A stretch of DNA of 64,000 nucleotides from Archangium gephyra. GTDB taxonomy: Bacteria > Myxococcota > Myxococcia > Myxococcales > Myxococcaceae. The position numbers and the translations under genes were made by a program. The stretch spans positions 11,990,501 through 12,054,500 of the forward strand of contig NZ_CP011509.1 of NCBI RefSeq assembly GCF_001027285.1, given 5' to 3'. The notes under the pieces were generated by a model that saw only the letters and a list, made by a program, of their open reading frames with translations, was not told the origin of the DNA and searched no databases. Numbering within the stretch: position 1 is the first letter of the stretch; each line of letters begins with the position of its first letter. Positions 26,021 to 35,122 of this stretch are shown here, in pieces.

Positions 26021-28075
26021 TTGAGAATCGCCGCATTCACCCTCATGGCCGCGTTGAGCGCGACCGGTTGCACCCACTCGACCATGACGAAGCCCGAGCC
26101 CACCCCGTCCGCCCCGTCCGCCCAGGCCGAAGCCCTCAAGCCGCTGCCCCCTCCCGAGGGCTCCAAGCTCGTCTCCGGGACGCTCGAGGCCTTCAACGCC
26201 GCCTGCTCCGCCGACCTGGAGCGCGCCCGCGCCCGGATTGCTGCCCTCAAGTCGCTCAAGGCCTCCGACGGCCGCGCCATCCTCGAGGCCTATGACGAGG
26301 CCACCGCCGCGCTCGGCGCCTCCCTCAACCGCTCCAGTCTCACCCGCGAGGTCCACCCCCAGGCCGCCTTCCGCGACGCCGCCCGCGCCTGCGAGCAGAA
26401 GGCCGATGCCCTCAACGTGGAGATCTCCCAGGACCGCGGCGTCTATGACGCCCTGTCCGCCGTGGACCTCGCCCAGGCCGATGGCCCCACCCGCTATTGG
26501 ATGGAGCGCACCCTGCTCGACTTCCGCCGCGCTGGCGTGGACCGCGATGACGCCACGCGCGCGAAGGTGAAGTCCCTCAACGAGGAGATCCTCAAGCTCG
26601 GCCAGACCTTCACCCAGAACATCTCCGAGGACGTGCGCAAGGTGGAGCTGGACCCCAAGGAGCTCACCGGCCTGCCCGAGGACTTCATCCAGGAGCACAA
26701 GCCGGGCGCCAACGGGAAGGTGGTCATCACCTCCAACTACCCCGACTACTTTCCCTTCATGACGTACGCCCGCGATGGCAAGGCGCGCGAGAAGGTGTGG
26801 CGCGCCTACCACCAGCGAGCCCACCCGAAGAACCTGCCGGTGCTCGAGCAGCTCATCGCGAAGCGCCACGAGCTGGCCACGCTGCTGGGCTACCCCACCT
26901 GGGCCGCCTTCGTCACCGAGACGAAGATGACGCGCACCCAGCAGGTGGCCGCGGAGTTCATCGACAAGGTGGCCGCCACCGCCGAGCAGCGCGCGAAGCA
27001 GGAGTACGCGGACCTGCTCGCCCGCAAGCAGAAGGACGAGCCCAAGGCCACCACCGTGGAGCCCTGGGACCAGGACTACTACGAGGACAAGCTCAAGGCG
27101 GAGAAGCTCGGCTTCGACTCGCAGGCGCTGCGCGCCTATTTCGAGTACGGGCGCGTGAAGCAGGGCGTGATGGACATCACCTCGCGCATGTGGGGCATCA
27201 CCTACGTGCCGGTGAAGGACGCGGCGGTGTGGCACCCGGACGTCGAGGCCTATGACGTCATGGAGAACGGCACGCTGCTGGGCCGCATCTTCCTGGACAT
27301 GCACCCGCGGGAGGACAAGTACAAGCACGCGGCGCAGTTCGACCTCGTGGCGGGCCAGGCCGGCAAGCGCTACCCGGAGGGCTCGCTGGTCTGCAACTTC
27401 CCGCGCACCGGCGCGCTGATGACGCAGGACGAGGTGGAGACGTTCTTCCACGAGTTCGGCCACCTGCTGCACCACGTCTTCGGCGGCCGCCAGCAGTGGA
27501 GGGGAATCACGGGCATCGCCACCGAGTGGGACTTCGCGGAGACGCCCTCCATGCTGCTGCAGCAGTGGGCCAACAACCCCACCATCCTCCAGCAGTTCGC
27601 CCGCCACCATGAGACGGGCGAGGTCATTCCCGCCGCGTTGGTGGAGAAGCTCCGGGCCTCGAAGGAGTTCGGCAAGGGCCTGTGGACGCGCCGGCAGATG
27701 TTCCTGTCGGCGGTGTCGCTGGACTACTACTCGCGCGCGCCGGGCTTCGACACCACGGAGGCGCTCAAGAAGCTGCAGGAGAAGTACAGCCCGTTCCGCC
27801 ACGAGTACCGGGATGGAACGTACTTCCAGCTCGCCTTCGGGCACCTCGAGGGGTACTCGGCCGCGTACTACACGTACGTCTGGTCGCTCGTCATCGCCAA
27901 GGACCTGGAGACCGAGTTCCAGAAGAATGGCTACCTGGATACGGCCACCGCCATGAAGTACCGCAAGACGGTGCTCGAGCCCGGTGGCTCCAAGCCCGCC
28001 GCCGAGCTGGTGAAGGACTTCCTCGGACGTCCCTACGGCTTCGAGGCCTACCGCGCCTGGCTCGACGCGAAGTAA
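26021..28075 (+). CDS. M3-family zinc oligopeptidase, lipoprotein
   Basis: About 684 residues from a TTG start at 26021, preceded by AAGGAG at ideal spacing; this start gives a lipoprotein signal (FTLMAALSATGC). The frame is open from 25937, but those codons do not look like protein. The catalytic motif is VETFFHEFGHLLHHVFGG (HExxH), and the C-terminal GHLEGYSAAYYTYVWSLVIAKDL region is typical of thimet oligopeptidase/Dcp relatives. It would cleave short peptides at the outer face of a membrane, which is unusual for this mostly cytosolic family but common in myxobacteria. A strong hairpin follows. Confidence 0.9.
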   Translation: MRIAAFTLMAALSATGCTHSTMTKPEPTPSAPSAQAEALKPLPPPEGSKLVSGTLEAFNAACSADLERARARIAALKSLKASDGRAILEAYDEATAALGASLNRSSLTREVHPQAAFRDAARACEQKADALNVEISQDRGVYDALSAVDLAQADGPTRYWMERTLLDFRRAGVDRDDATRAKVKSLNEEILKLGQTFTQNISEDVRKVELDPKELTGLPEDFIQEHKPGANGKVVITSNYPDYFPFMTYARDGKAREKVWRAYHQRAHPKNLPVLEQLIAKRHELATLLGYPTWAAFVTETKMTRTQQVAAEFIDKVAATAEQRAKQEYADLLARKQKDEPKATTVEPWDQDYYEDKLKAEKLGFDSQALRAYFEYGRVKQGVMDITSRMWGITYVPVKDAAVWHPDVEAYDVMENGTLLGRIFLDMHPREDKYKHAAQFDLVAGQAGKRYPEGSLVCNFPRTGALMTQDEVETFFHEFGHLLHHVFGGRQQWRGITGIATEWDFAETPSMLLQQWANNPTILQQFARHHETGEVIPAALVEKLRASKEFGKGLWTRRQMFLSAVSLDYYSRAPGFDTTEALKKLQEKYSPFRHEYRDGTYFQLAFGHLEGYSAAYYTYVWSLVIAKDLETEFQKNGYLDTATAMKYRKTVLEPGGSKPAAELVKDFLGRPYGFEAYRAWLDAK

Positions 28076-28088
28076 GGCATTGCGCCCC

Positions 28089-28118
28089 GGGCCCACGCCT
28101 CATGTCAGGCGTGGGCCC
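28089..28118 (+). terminator. Hairpin after the M3 peptidase gene
   Basis: GGGCCCACGCCT and AGGCGTGGGCCC form a perfect 12-bp stem with loop CATGTC, 13 bases past the stop. There is no U-run, but the stem is very stable. Confidence 0.65.
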
Positions 28119-28208
28119 ATGGGCGGTGCATCGCGGATATCACTTACGCGAAAGCACGACACGCCGGCCCATGGGTGCCGTCGGAGCGGCTTGTTACTCT
28201 CCGCGGTC

Positions 28209-29894
28209 ATGCCCCAACGAACTGTTGCTCTTCTCCTCCGCGGAAGCACGTCCTTGCTGCTTCTGCTCGGCGCAGCCACCGGATGTCCCGGCCCGGATGT
28301 CCCCCGATGCGAGGTGACCGATCCCTGTACCCCCGCCCCCGATGCCGGAAGCACCGACTCGGGCACGGACATTCCTGACTCGGGCACGGTCACCCCGGAC
28401 TCAGGCACCGACATTCCCGACTCGGGCACCGACATCCCCGACTCGGGCACCGACGTTCCCGACGCGGGCGATTTCCTCGTCTTGAAGGACGGCATCACCT
28501 ACTACAGCCGCAAGGGCATCGAGCCGCGGCCGGCGGACTTCTCCACCAGTCCTCCCCAACTCATCCTCGACGACGGCGGCACGCCCGTGTTCCTCCCCGG
28601 CACCGTGACGCAACCCGGGACCGTCCGCTTCGACGTCCCTCCAGGCTCCTACCTCATCAAGCACTCCAACCTCATCTACGTCCAGACCGCCCGGCGCACG
28701 GTGGACCTGGGCTATCTCCGTGCTGGCCGTCCCGATCGGGGCGGGAACCCCGTTCCCTCCACGTCCGCCTATCCCGCCACCCTCGAGCTCTCCGGACTCC
28801 AGCCCCTCCACCTCGATCCGCCTTACGCGAATAATTCCTTCTCGTTCTATTCCATGGACCTCGAGGAAGTAGGCACCTTCACCCTGTCAGCGACCTTGAG
28901 CAGAGGACAGACCGGCCTCACGGACCCCAACGCCAGGTACTACACCAACTACGGCAGCATTCCCCGGTACGACCCCGCGCAGCAGGACTCCGCCTGGCTC
29001 CTCCAGACGGAAGGCCGTGACGCCGGAGCACCCGAAGGTGCCATCGATCCCTGGGCCTACCAGACCGTCGTCGCGGCGGCCCACCTGAACCCCTTCTCCT
29101 TCACGGGCGAGGGCCCGCTCACCATCAAGGCCACCCTCGCGCCCTCACCCCAACGCGACCTCACCTTCGATTGGCGCCGCGATGAATTCGCCGCCCTGCG
29201 CTCCGCCTCGGCCTCCAGCACTTCGACCAGCGGCCTGGTGGAAGTCTATCCCGGCCTCCAGCACGCCCGGGATGGATGGATCGACTACGAAGTCGCGGCG
29301 ATGCTGTCGTTCTCCCCGCCCAGCGACGATCCCCAGACACCGCTCGTGCGCACGTTGACGCATGGAACCGCCTACCCCACGGACTGGGAGCCCATCACGC
29401 AGGTCACCCAGGCCTATGACATCTCCCTTTCCAATCATGATGGGTCACGCACCATCCTGAGCGAGGAGGCGTTCGAAGCCTGGGGGCCCGCGAGCGCGCT
29501 CGCCTCACGGCCCATCCAACCGCTCATCTCCCTGCCCCGTGACTTCCAGGTGGACGGGCAGCCCGCCCTCCCCCCGCGCATCCTCGCGTCGGCCACCCCG
29601 AGGTTGACCTGGGAGGCCCCGGCGCTCGGGAGCCCCTCGCACTACGTGCTTTTGATCGGCCGCCTCAACCCGCTCCCCCGTAACTTCACGAGCACCGTCG
29701 CGCGCATCTACCTGGACGCCGACCAACGGTCCGTGCGCATCCCGCCAGGGGTTCTCCTCTCGGGACAGACCTACCTGCTGCGGCTCACGGCCTTCACCCG
29801 CGAGGGAAGCTCTCCCGAGGTGATGGCCCCCAGGTACTTCAACCTGCCCTTCGGCACCGCGCAGACCACGAGCGGCCTGCTCACCGTGCCGTAG
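28209..29894 (+). CDS. Lipoprotein with DSGTDIP heptapeptide linker
   Basis: A 561-residue protein: lipoprotein signal (STSLLLLLGAATGC), a Cys-containing spacer, then five DSGTDIP-type heptads ending in DAG, then about 470 residues that look like successive beta domains (TVRFDVPPGSYLIKHSNLIYVQTARRTV, FTLSATLSRGQTG, LTWEAPALGSPSHYVLLIGRL). The last ~100 residues resemble a fibronectin-III-like module. The linker would hold the domains away from the outer membrane, in the style of many myxobacterial surface lipoproteins. No enzyme motif is seen. ATG 28209 is chosen for the signal. Confidence 0.7.
   Translation: MPQRTVALLLRGSTSLLLLLGAATGCPGPDVPRCEVTDPCTPAPDAGSTDSGTDIPDSGTVTPDSGTDIPDSGTDIPDSGTDVPDAGDFLVLKDGITYYSRKGIEPRPADFSTSPPQLILDDGGTPVFLPGTVTQPGTVRFDVPPGSYLIKHSNLIYVQTARRTVDLGYLRAGRPDRGGNPVPSTSAYPATLELSGLQPLHLDPPYANNSFSFYSMDLEEVGTFTLSATLSRGQTGLTDPNARYYTNYGSIPRYDPAQQDSAWLLQTEGRDAGAPEGAIDPWAYQTVVAAAHLNPFSFTGEGPLTIKATLAPSPQRDLTFDWRRDEFAALRSASASSTSTSGLVEVYPGLQHARDGWIDYEVAAMLSFSPPSDDPQTPLVRTLTHGTAYPTDWEPITQVTQAYDISLSNHDGSRTILSEEAFEAWGPASALASRPIQPLISLPRDFQVDGQPALPPRILASATPRLTWEAPALGSPSHYVLLIGRLNPLPRNFTSTVARIYLDADQRSVRIPPGVLLSGQTYLLRLTAFTREGSSPEVMAPRYFNLPFGTAQTTSGLLTVP
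28356..28469. repeat. 21-bp coding tandem repeat
   Basis: Five 21-base units plus a partial one, based on GACTCGGGCACCGACATTCC. They encode DSGTDIP heptads in the lipoprotein linker. Confidence 0.85.
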
Positions 29895-29962
29895 CACCCC
29901 GGGCGCCCACAGCCCTCCGCCCCGCCGTGGCCAGCACCGCCACGGTGGGCCGCGCGAGGGCG

Positions 29963-30418
<456 letters not shown>

Positions 30419-30433
30419 GCCGGGATTCCTTCC

Positions 30434-32266
30434 TCAGGGCACATAGAAGAACTCGAAGTTCTGGAACGGCAGGTTGATGGCCTGGATGTGGTAGAACGCG
30501 TTGTTCTTCTGCTTTTGATAGTGATACTCGCGCAGGTACTGCGTGGTGACGAACAGGTTGTTCGACACCTGTGGCAGGTAGAGCGAGCGGTGCAGGTGGA
30601 GGATGCCCCCGAGGTCCGCCATCACGTACTCCTCCCCCAGCGAGTCACTGGGCTCCAGGCAGTGGAAATGGAGCTGGTACGTGAACAGGTGCTCCTGCTT
30701 GGTGCGCTTCTCGTCCCCGTAGATGACCGGGGTGTCCCGCAGCAGTTGCAGGTACAGCGTGTTGCGGATGGGCTCCGGACACGCCTTCTGGAAGAGCTCC
30801 TTGCGCACGTGGAGCCGCAGCCGGTCCTCTTTCGTCAGCGTGAACACCGAGCGCTCGCGCTTGAGCAGCTGGGAGGAGAGGGGCAGGCGCTCCTCCCCCA
30901 TCTCCAGCACGAAGGCCTCGTGGGAGTAGAGGGCCTGGAGCGTCTCGTCCTCCGCGATCAGGGCGGGGAGCGTGTTCTTCTCCTGGTACAGATCGTTCGG
31001 CAGCAGCACCCCGGGCCGGGGAGGAGGCGCCTCCGCGAAGGCGAGGCGCGGGTGCATGTTGCGCGCATACCACCGCGCGTAGTCCTGCTGCGCCTCGGGC
31101 GGGTCCTCGGGGAACGAGCGCGGGTTGTCCGTGTAGAGGGCCTTCTGCAGCTCGCACGTGTACGACTTCGCGCTCTTCATCTGCAGCTTCACCGCGGGGC
31201 ATCCGGTCCTGCACAGGCGCAGGTGGCCGCAGCTCTGACAGCTCGAGTCGAAGCCCTGGGCCTGGTGCAGCGCGCTCACCTTCCGGGCACCCGTGGCGAG
31301 AATCTGCTCGACGGAGTCGGTGAACACGTTGCCGTAGTGGAGCTCCTCGAGCCCCTGCCCGCGCACGCACGAGTACACCGAGCCATCACTCTGCAGCAGG
31401 AAGAAGCGCTCGCCGCAATTGAAGGCGCTGGTGCAATAGGACGGCTTGAACTCGTCGAACCAGTTGCGCCGCAGCCCTTCCTCGAGCTCCGTACCCGCGA
31501 AGGCCTCGTTCAGCGCCCGGTACAGCTCCATCTGCTTCGCGGGCGAGGCCTGCGTCAGCGGCGACTTGCCCTTGCTCACCTCATGCGTCTCGTTGAGCGC
31601 CGACTCGAACGCGAACATCACGTTGAACCGGTTCATGTCGAAGCCCAGCTCGCGATGGATGAACCAGATGTCGTCGATGATGGCCGGGATGTCCGCCAGG
31701 TGCTCCTCGCACAGGGTGGCAGAGATCTTCTTCGCGTGCGGATAGCGCGCCAGCAGGCGCAGGTTCTCCAGCGTCTTGTCCAGCCAGCTCGCCCCACCGC
31801 GCGTGGTGCGGTGCTTCGCGTGGAGCGCCAGCGGCAGGTCGATGCTCGCGCTGATGGAGACCTTGTGCTTCACGAACAGATCGTAGAGCGGGGCGAACCG
31901 GTACAGGTTCGTCTTGATGTGCGGCACGCTCTTGGGCTGCCCCAGCGCGGAGAGCGCGTCGAAGTGGCCCATGTAGTAGCCACGGATGAGCGTGAACAGC
32001 TCCTCCAGCACCGCCGGAGGCATCGTGGTGACCTCGCCCCCGTGGAGCGAGACGTTGAAGGCGAGAACCCCGGCCGCCTCGAAGGCGTCCAGGGCGTGCC
32101 GCAACGTGGCGGTGGCGCGGGCCGCGTCCTTCTTGAGCGTGTTCCGGGTGGTCTGGTCCCCGAGGTAGCAGTAGCTGCAACCCAGGTTGCAGCCCAGCGT
32201 GGGCACGTAGAGCAGGTGGATGTGACGGGAGTACTCCCGCTGGGGCTTCAGCTGGGGCGCGTTCAT
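30434..32266 (-). CDS. Radical SAM/SPASM enzyme with long C-terminal extension
   Basis: A 610-residue protein from the ATG at 32266. The radical SAM cluster motif is CNLGCSYC (C26, C30, C33), and LHGGEVTT matches the SAM-contacting GGE. The auxiliary SPASM region (about 310-400) has CGERFFLLQSDGSVYSC, then CQSCGHLRLCRTGC and a last YTCE, enough cysteines for two extra [4Fe-4S] clusters. The final ~210 residues are a separate unknown domain with many aromatic residues, ending NLPFQNFEFFYVP. SPASM enzymes mostly modify ribosomal peptides or enzymes by radical chemistry. It is centred in a tight operon between a membrane protein and the polyasparagine-tailed protein, its likely substrate (inference). 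Confidence 0.85.
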   Translation of the reverse strand: MNAPQLKPQREYSRHIHLLYVPTLGCNLGCSYCYLGDQTTRNTLKKDAARATATLRHALDAFEAAGVLAFNVSLHGGEVTTMPPAVLEELFTLIRGYYMGHFDALSALGQPKSVPHIKTNLYRFAPLYDLFVKHKVSISASIDLPLALHAKHRTTRGGASWLDKTLENLRLLARYPHAKKISATLCEEHLADIPAIIDDIWFIHRELGFDMNRFNVMFAFESALNETHEVSKGKSPLTQASPAKQMELYRALNEAFAGTELEEGLRRNWFDEFKPSYCTSAFNCGERFFLLQSDGSVYSCVRGQGLEELHYGNVFTDSVEQILATGARKVSALHQAQGFDSSCQSCGHLRLCRTGCPAVKLQMKSAKSYTCELQKALYTDNPRSFPEDPPEAQQDYARWYARNMHPRLAFAEAPPPRPGVLLPNDLYQEKNTLPALIAEDETLQALYSHEAFVLEMGEERLPLSSQLLKRERSVFTLTKEDRLRLHVRKELFQKACPEPIRNTLYLQLLRDTPVIYGDEKRTKQEHLFTYQLHFHCLEPSDSLGEEYVMADLGGILHLHRSLYLPQVSNNLFVTTQYLREYHYQKQKNNAFYHIQAINLPFQNFEFFYVP

Positions 32267-32274
32267 GGCGGGCT

Positions 32275-32757
32275 TCAGGTGCCAGTCTCCAGCAGGCCGT
32301 CCCTCACATCCGAGAGATCCGCGTGGGGGGCGGCGCGGCGCACGTGCTTCAAGATCTTCTGCGCCACCTTCTGGAACCGGGCCGCCTTGTTGGCCGCGAT
32401 CTTGTCCGGCTTGCGGGCCCCCGTCTGGAACCTGTCCTGCTCCAGCACCAGCACCCGGCCCGTGGACGACTTGAGCACGAGCCGTTCCCCGCCGGCCTCC
32501 ATCGAGACCCGCTGGATGTTGGCGTAGTACAGGATCTTCCCGCCGCAGATGAGATAGCGGGGCCCCACGTAGAGCCGCTTGGGTGGCCGGGCGACCACCA
32601 CGGCCGCGAACCCCAGGGCGAGGACCAAGGGGAAGAAGACGAACAGCGCTCCGACGGCGGCGCCCAGGATGAGCGCGAGCGCCCCCCACCGGGCACCGCT
32701 CAAGCTCACCGGCTCGCCATGATCGTACTTGATCAGGGCGAACTTCTTGCGATCCAT
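32275..32757 (-). CDS. Membrane protein, first gene of the radical SAM operon
   Basis: A 160-residue protein. Residues 20-57 hold two close membrane segments (WGALALILGAAVGALFVFFPLVLALGFAAVVVA), followed by a beta-rich part (LYVGPRYLICGGKILYYANIQRVSMEAGGERLVLKSSTGRVLVL) that resembles a bacterial PH-like domain. Its C-terminal region is basic and helical. It starts at ATG 32757 and ends 8 bases before the radical SAM start. It could anchor or transport the modified product, which is inference. No specific family recognised. Confidence 0.6.
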   Translation of the reverse strand: MDRKKFALIKYDHGEPVSLSGARWGALALILGAAVGALFVFFPLVLALGFAAVVVARPPKRLYVGPRYLICGGKILYYANIQRVSMEAGGERLVLKSSTGRVLVLEQDRFQTGARKPDKIAANKAARFQKVAQKILKHVRRAAPHADLSDVRDGLLETGT

Positions 32758-32841
32758 GGTTGCTCCCGCTCCATCGGGGCCGAGCCTAACAACTCCCCCC
32801 GAGAGGGACCAAATGGAGCCCGCGAGCACGCTCCCCCGCCC

Positions 32842-34365
32842 TCAGAAGATGGGCGGATGCTTGTGCGGCTGGAGGATGGGCCCCTGTGTCTCCTGGAGGT
32901 ATTGGCTCGGGATGGAGGTGGGGACCGGAGGCTCCCCCTCCGTCCGGGACGCCGCGGGCAGCGAGGGAGACAGCGCGCCCACGTACAGCAGCCCGTGGAA
33001 GCCCTCCTCGGTGCGGGTCTCGAGGAGGCGGATGCTCGGGCCCATTCCCGGGAGCGCCGCCACCCGCGGGTGGGGCGTGGCGCCCATGAGGCCACAGCGC
33101 AGCTGCCCCCCGCGCTCCAGGTCGCAGCCCCACCGCGAGCCCGGTGCATAGCTCAGGTCGAGCGCCACCAGCTTCTTGTCCGCCCGGGCCAGGTGCCACC
33201 CCATGGGGATGAAGTGCTCGTCCCACTCCACGCCCCGCCGCAGCCGCATGTGCACGTTGCCCGCGAGCACGAACAGCACCTCCTCGCGCTGCTTCTGCCG
33301 GCGCACGAGCAGCGTGTCCGCCATCTCCAGGTCACGCGCGCTCCCGGTGGCGGTCTCGACGCCGAAGGCCACCAGCGCTACGGGCAGCCCCGAGGCCCGC
33401 AGCGAGCGGACGCGGTCCACCAGCTCCATCATCGCCCGGCTGCCCCGCCCGTCCTGGTGCGGCTTGCGCCAGAAGTCACCGCGCAGCAGCTCGTCCTGGT
33501 CCGCGGGCGCCCCCGGGCTGGACAGGTACGCCTCCAGCCGCGCCCGCTCCTCCCGCGGAAGCGAGACGCCCAGCGCCACGCGCAGGCCCCGCGCCGCGGC
33601 CTCGCACACCATGTCCCCCACCACCGCCGGTGTCTCCCGCGTCCCGAGCTGCTCGCCCACCAGCAGCGTCAGCCCGGGCCGCAGCAGCTCGCTCAGGCCC
33701 TGGACCTGACGCGGACACGGACCCTCCGCGGACGCCGTGGCCTCCGCGTCCGTCTTCCAGCGCTGGAGGTAGAACGACGGCTCCCGCGTCAGCGGCGCGG
33801 CCGGCGCCTCCCGCACGTCGCCACTGAGTGTCTCCACTCCGACGCCCGACTCCAGGCGCAGGGCGAGCGCCTTCTCCAGCTCCAGGTCCCTCGTCCCGTG
33901 CGCCTGCCCCCCCAGCGAAGCCATGGCCGCCGTCTGGAAGAACTGCGGTCCGCGCAGGGAGGGATCCGACTCCCACTCCTTGTTCTCCAGGATGGACTTC
34001 TGCATGTAGCTCTTCACTTCCACGTCGTTGCCCGTCACGGCGCGGCGCATGTGGAAGATGCGCACCACGGACTGACGCGGCGCCACCCGGATGCCCACCA
34101 CGAGGTAGCGCTCGAAGACGCCATTGCCCCGGGTGCCCGAGACCGGCTGCCTCCAGGTCGTGAGCAGCTGGTTCGCGTCCTCGGTCTCCTCGAAGGAGAA
34201 GCCCCGCTCCCGCATCAGCTCGCGCGTGGCCGCCAGCGCCTCGTCCACGGGCTTGTAATAGATGTGCTCGTAGCGGGGAGTGAGCTCCTCGGGCCTCACC
34301 CCACGGGCACAGCCGAGCACCGAGACCAGGACCAGGACCAGCGACAGCGGGACGAGCCGATTCAA
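32842..34365 (-). CDS. Lipoprotein with ChaN/EreA-like domain
   Basis: A 507-residue protein with a lipoprotein signal (LVLVLVSVLGC). Residues 30-130 (YKPVDEALAATRELMRERGFSFEETEDANQLLTTW) resemble the BamC/NlpB-type domain of outer-membrane lipoproteins. From about 225, TLLVGEQLGTRETPAVVGDMVCEAAARGLRVALGV, the RGSRAMMELVDRVRSL region and VALVAFG follow the layout of the ChaN/EreA (TIKI-like) superfamily, whose members bind haem or hydrolyse esters and peptides. A Cys pair (GCDLERGGQLRCG) lies further on. Function in this combination unknown. Divergent from the DUF2378 gene. Confidence 0.55.
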   Translation of the reverse strand: MNRLVPLSLVLVLVSVLGCARGVRPEELTPRYEHIYYKPVDEALAATRELMRERGFSFEETEDANQLLTTWRQPVSGTRGNGVFERYLVVGIRVAPRQSVVRIFHMRRAVTGNDVEVKSYMQKSILENKEWESDPSLRGPQFFQTAAMASLGGQAHGTRDLELEKALALRLESGVGVETLSGDVREAPAAPLTREPSFYLQRWKTDAEATASAEGPCPRQVQGLSELLRPGLTLLVGEQLGTRETPAVVGDMVCEAAARGLRVALGVSLPREERARLEAYLSSPGAPADQDELLRGDFWRKPHQDGRGSRAMMELVDRVRSLRASGLPVALVAFGVETATGSARDLEMADTLLVRRQKQREEVLFVLAGNVHMRLRRGVEWDEHFIPMGWHLARADKKLVALDLSYAPGSRWGCDLERGGQLRCGLMGATPHPRVAALPGMGPSIRLLETRTEEGFHGLLYVGALSPSLPAASRTEGEPPVPTSIPSQYLQETQGPILQPHKHPPIF

Positions 34366-34410
34366 GACGACGCTCCGGGGTCAGGAGGACTCCTCCCTGG
34401 GAACGGCCCG

Positions 34411-34431
34411 GAGCGGCCGGTATATCGGCCG
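34411..34431. promoter_or_regulatory. Dyad symmetry in a divergent promoter region
   Basis: CGGCCG-GTATAT-CGGCCG is a perfect 6-bp inverted repeat around an AT-rich centre. It is midway between the divergent lipoprotein (start 34365) and DUF2378 (start 34530) genes, where an operator could act on both. Confidence 0.35.
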
Positions 34432-34505
34432 GGCGTGTCTGAAACGTGGACGGGGGCCTCATGCAGAAAACGGATTCCCGCCCACCCCACCTTGGTGGTA
34501 GGCAC

Positions 34506-34525
34506 CCCCCTGTTTCCGTAGGGGG
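34506..34525 (+). promoter_or_regulatory. 5' UTR hairpin covering the DUF2378 ribosome binding site
   Basis: CCCCCT (34506-34511) pairs with AGGGGG (34520-34525) across an 8-base loop. The AGGGGG arm is the only Shine-Dalgarno-like sequence before ATG 34530, so the hairpin would mask it. CCACC-TT-GGTGG just upstream could form a competing stem. Confidence 0.4.
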
Positions 34526-34529
34526 CTTC

Positions 34530-35117
34530 ATGGACTCCAGTGACGCGCTGCACCTCCGCATCCGAGCGGCCACCGAGAAGGATGTGCTGCTCGGTATGTT
34601 CTTCGACAGCTCGATGGAGAATCTCCAGCGGCAGCTGGGACCCACGGAGGCCGAGGCCGTGCGCAAGGAGGTCTTCGGCTCGCGCAACATCGTGAGCTTC
34701 TTCCGCTACCCGGTGGCCGACCTCCTCAAGCTGGTCGACCTCGGCGTGAAGCGCAACAGGACGAGCTCGCGCAAATACGATGACGCCATCGCCGATTTCG
34801 GCCGCGCCGCGGTGAACTACTTCTTCGACTCGCAGGCCGGCAAGATGATGTCCTTCCTGTCCGGCGACGAGCCCCACCGCCTCATGGCCAGCTCCCCCGC
34901 CGCCTACAAGGCCGTCACCGCCTTCGGCGAGCGCTCCTATGAGCGCGTGAGCGCCCGCTCCGGCAAGCTCATCTGCCATGGGGAGCTGCTCGGCGCGGCG
35001 TGGACCCAGGGCGTCGTGGAGCAGGCCCTCCTGAAGGCCGCCAAGGTCAGTGCCCGCGTGCGCATGGAGGTGAAGAACCCCTCCGGCAGCGACTTCATCG
35101 CCCACGTGGAGTGGTGA
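34530..35117 (+). CDS. DUF2378 (myxobacterial TIGR02265) family protein
   Basis: A 195-residue cytoplasmic protein. LGMFFDSSMENLQRQLG near the start, the FFRYPVADLLKLVD segment and KMMSFLSGDEPHRLMASSPAAYKAVTAFGERSYERVS match this family, which exists in many copies in Myxococcales and almost nowhere else. Biochemical function unknown; the fold resembles heme-NO-binding-like helical domains only loosely. ATG 34530 is favoured over ATG 34461, which would place the RBS-masking hairpin inside the gene. It ends 5 bases before the TrpF-like start, so the two are cotranscribed. Confidence 0.8.
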   Translation: MDSSDALHLRIRAATEKDVLLGMFFDSSMENLQRQLGPTEAEAVRKEVFGSRNIVSFFRYPVADLLKLVDLGVKRNRTSSRKYDDAIADFGRAAVNYFFDSQAGKMMSFLSGDEPHRLMASSPAAYKAVTAFGERSYERVSARSGKLICHGELLGAAWTQGVVEQALLKAAKVSARVRMEVKNPSGSDFIAHVEW

Positions 35118-35122
35118 GCCCC

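Noticed and set aside
25976-28096. 706-codon open frame on the minus strand
   Set aside because: Antisense to the M3 peptidase with its HExxH motif; product is Leu/Val/Gly/Arg-rich with no domain.
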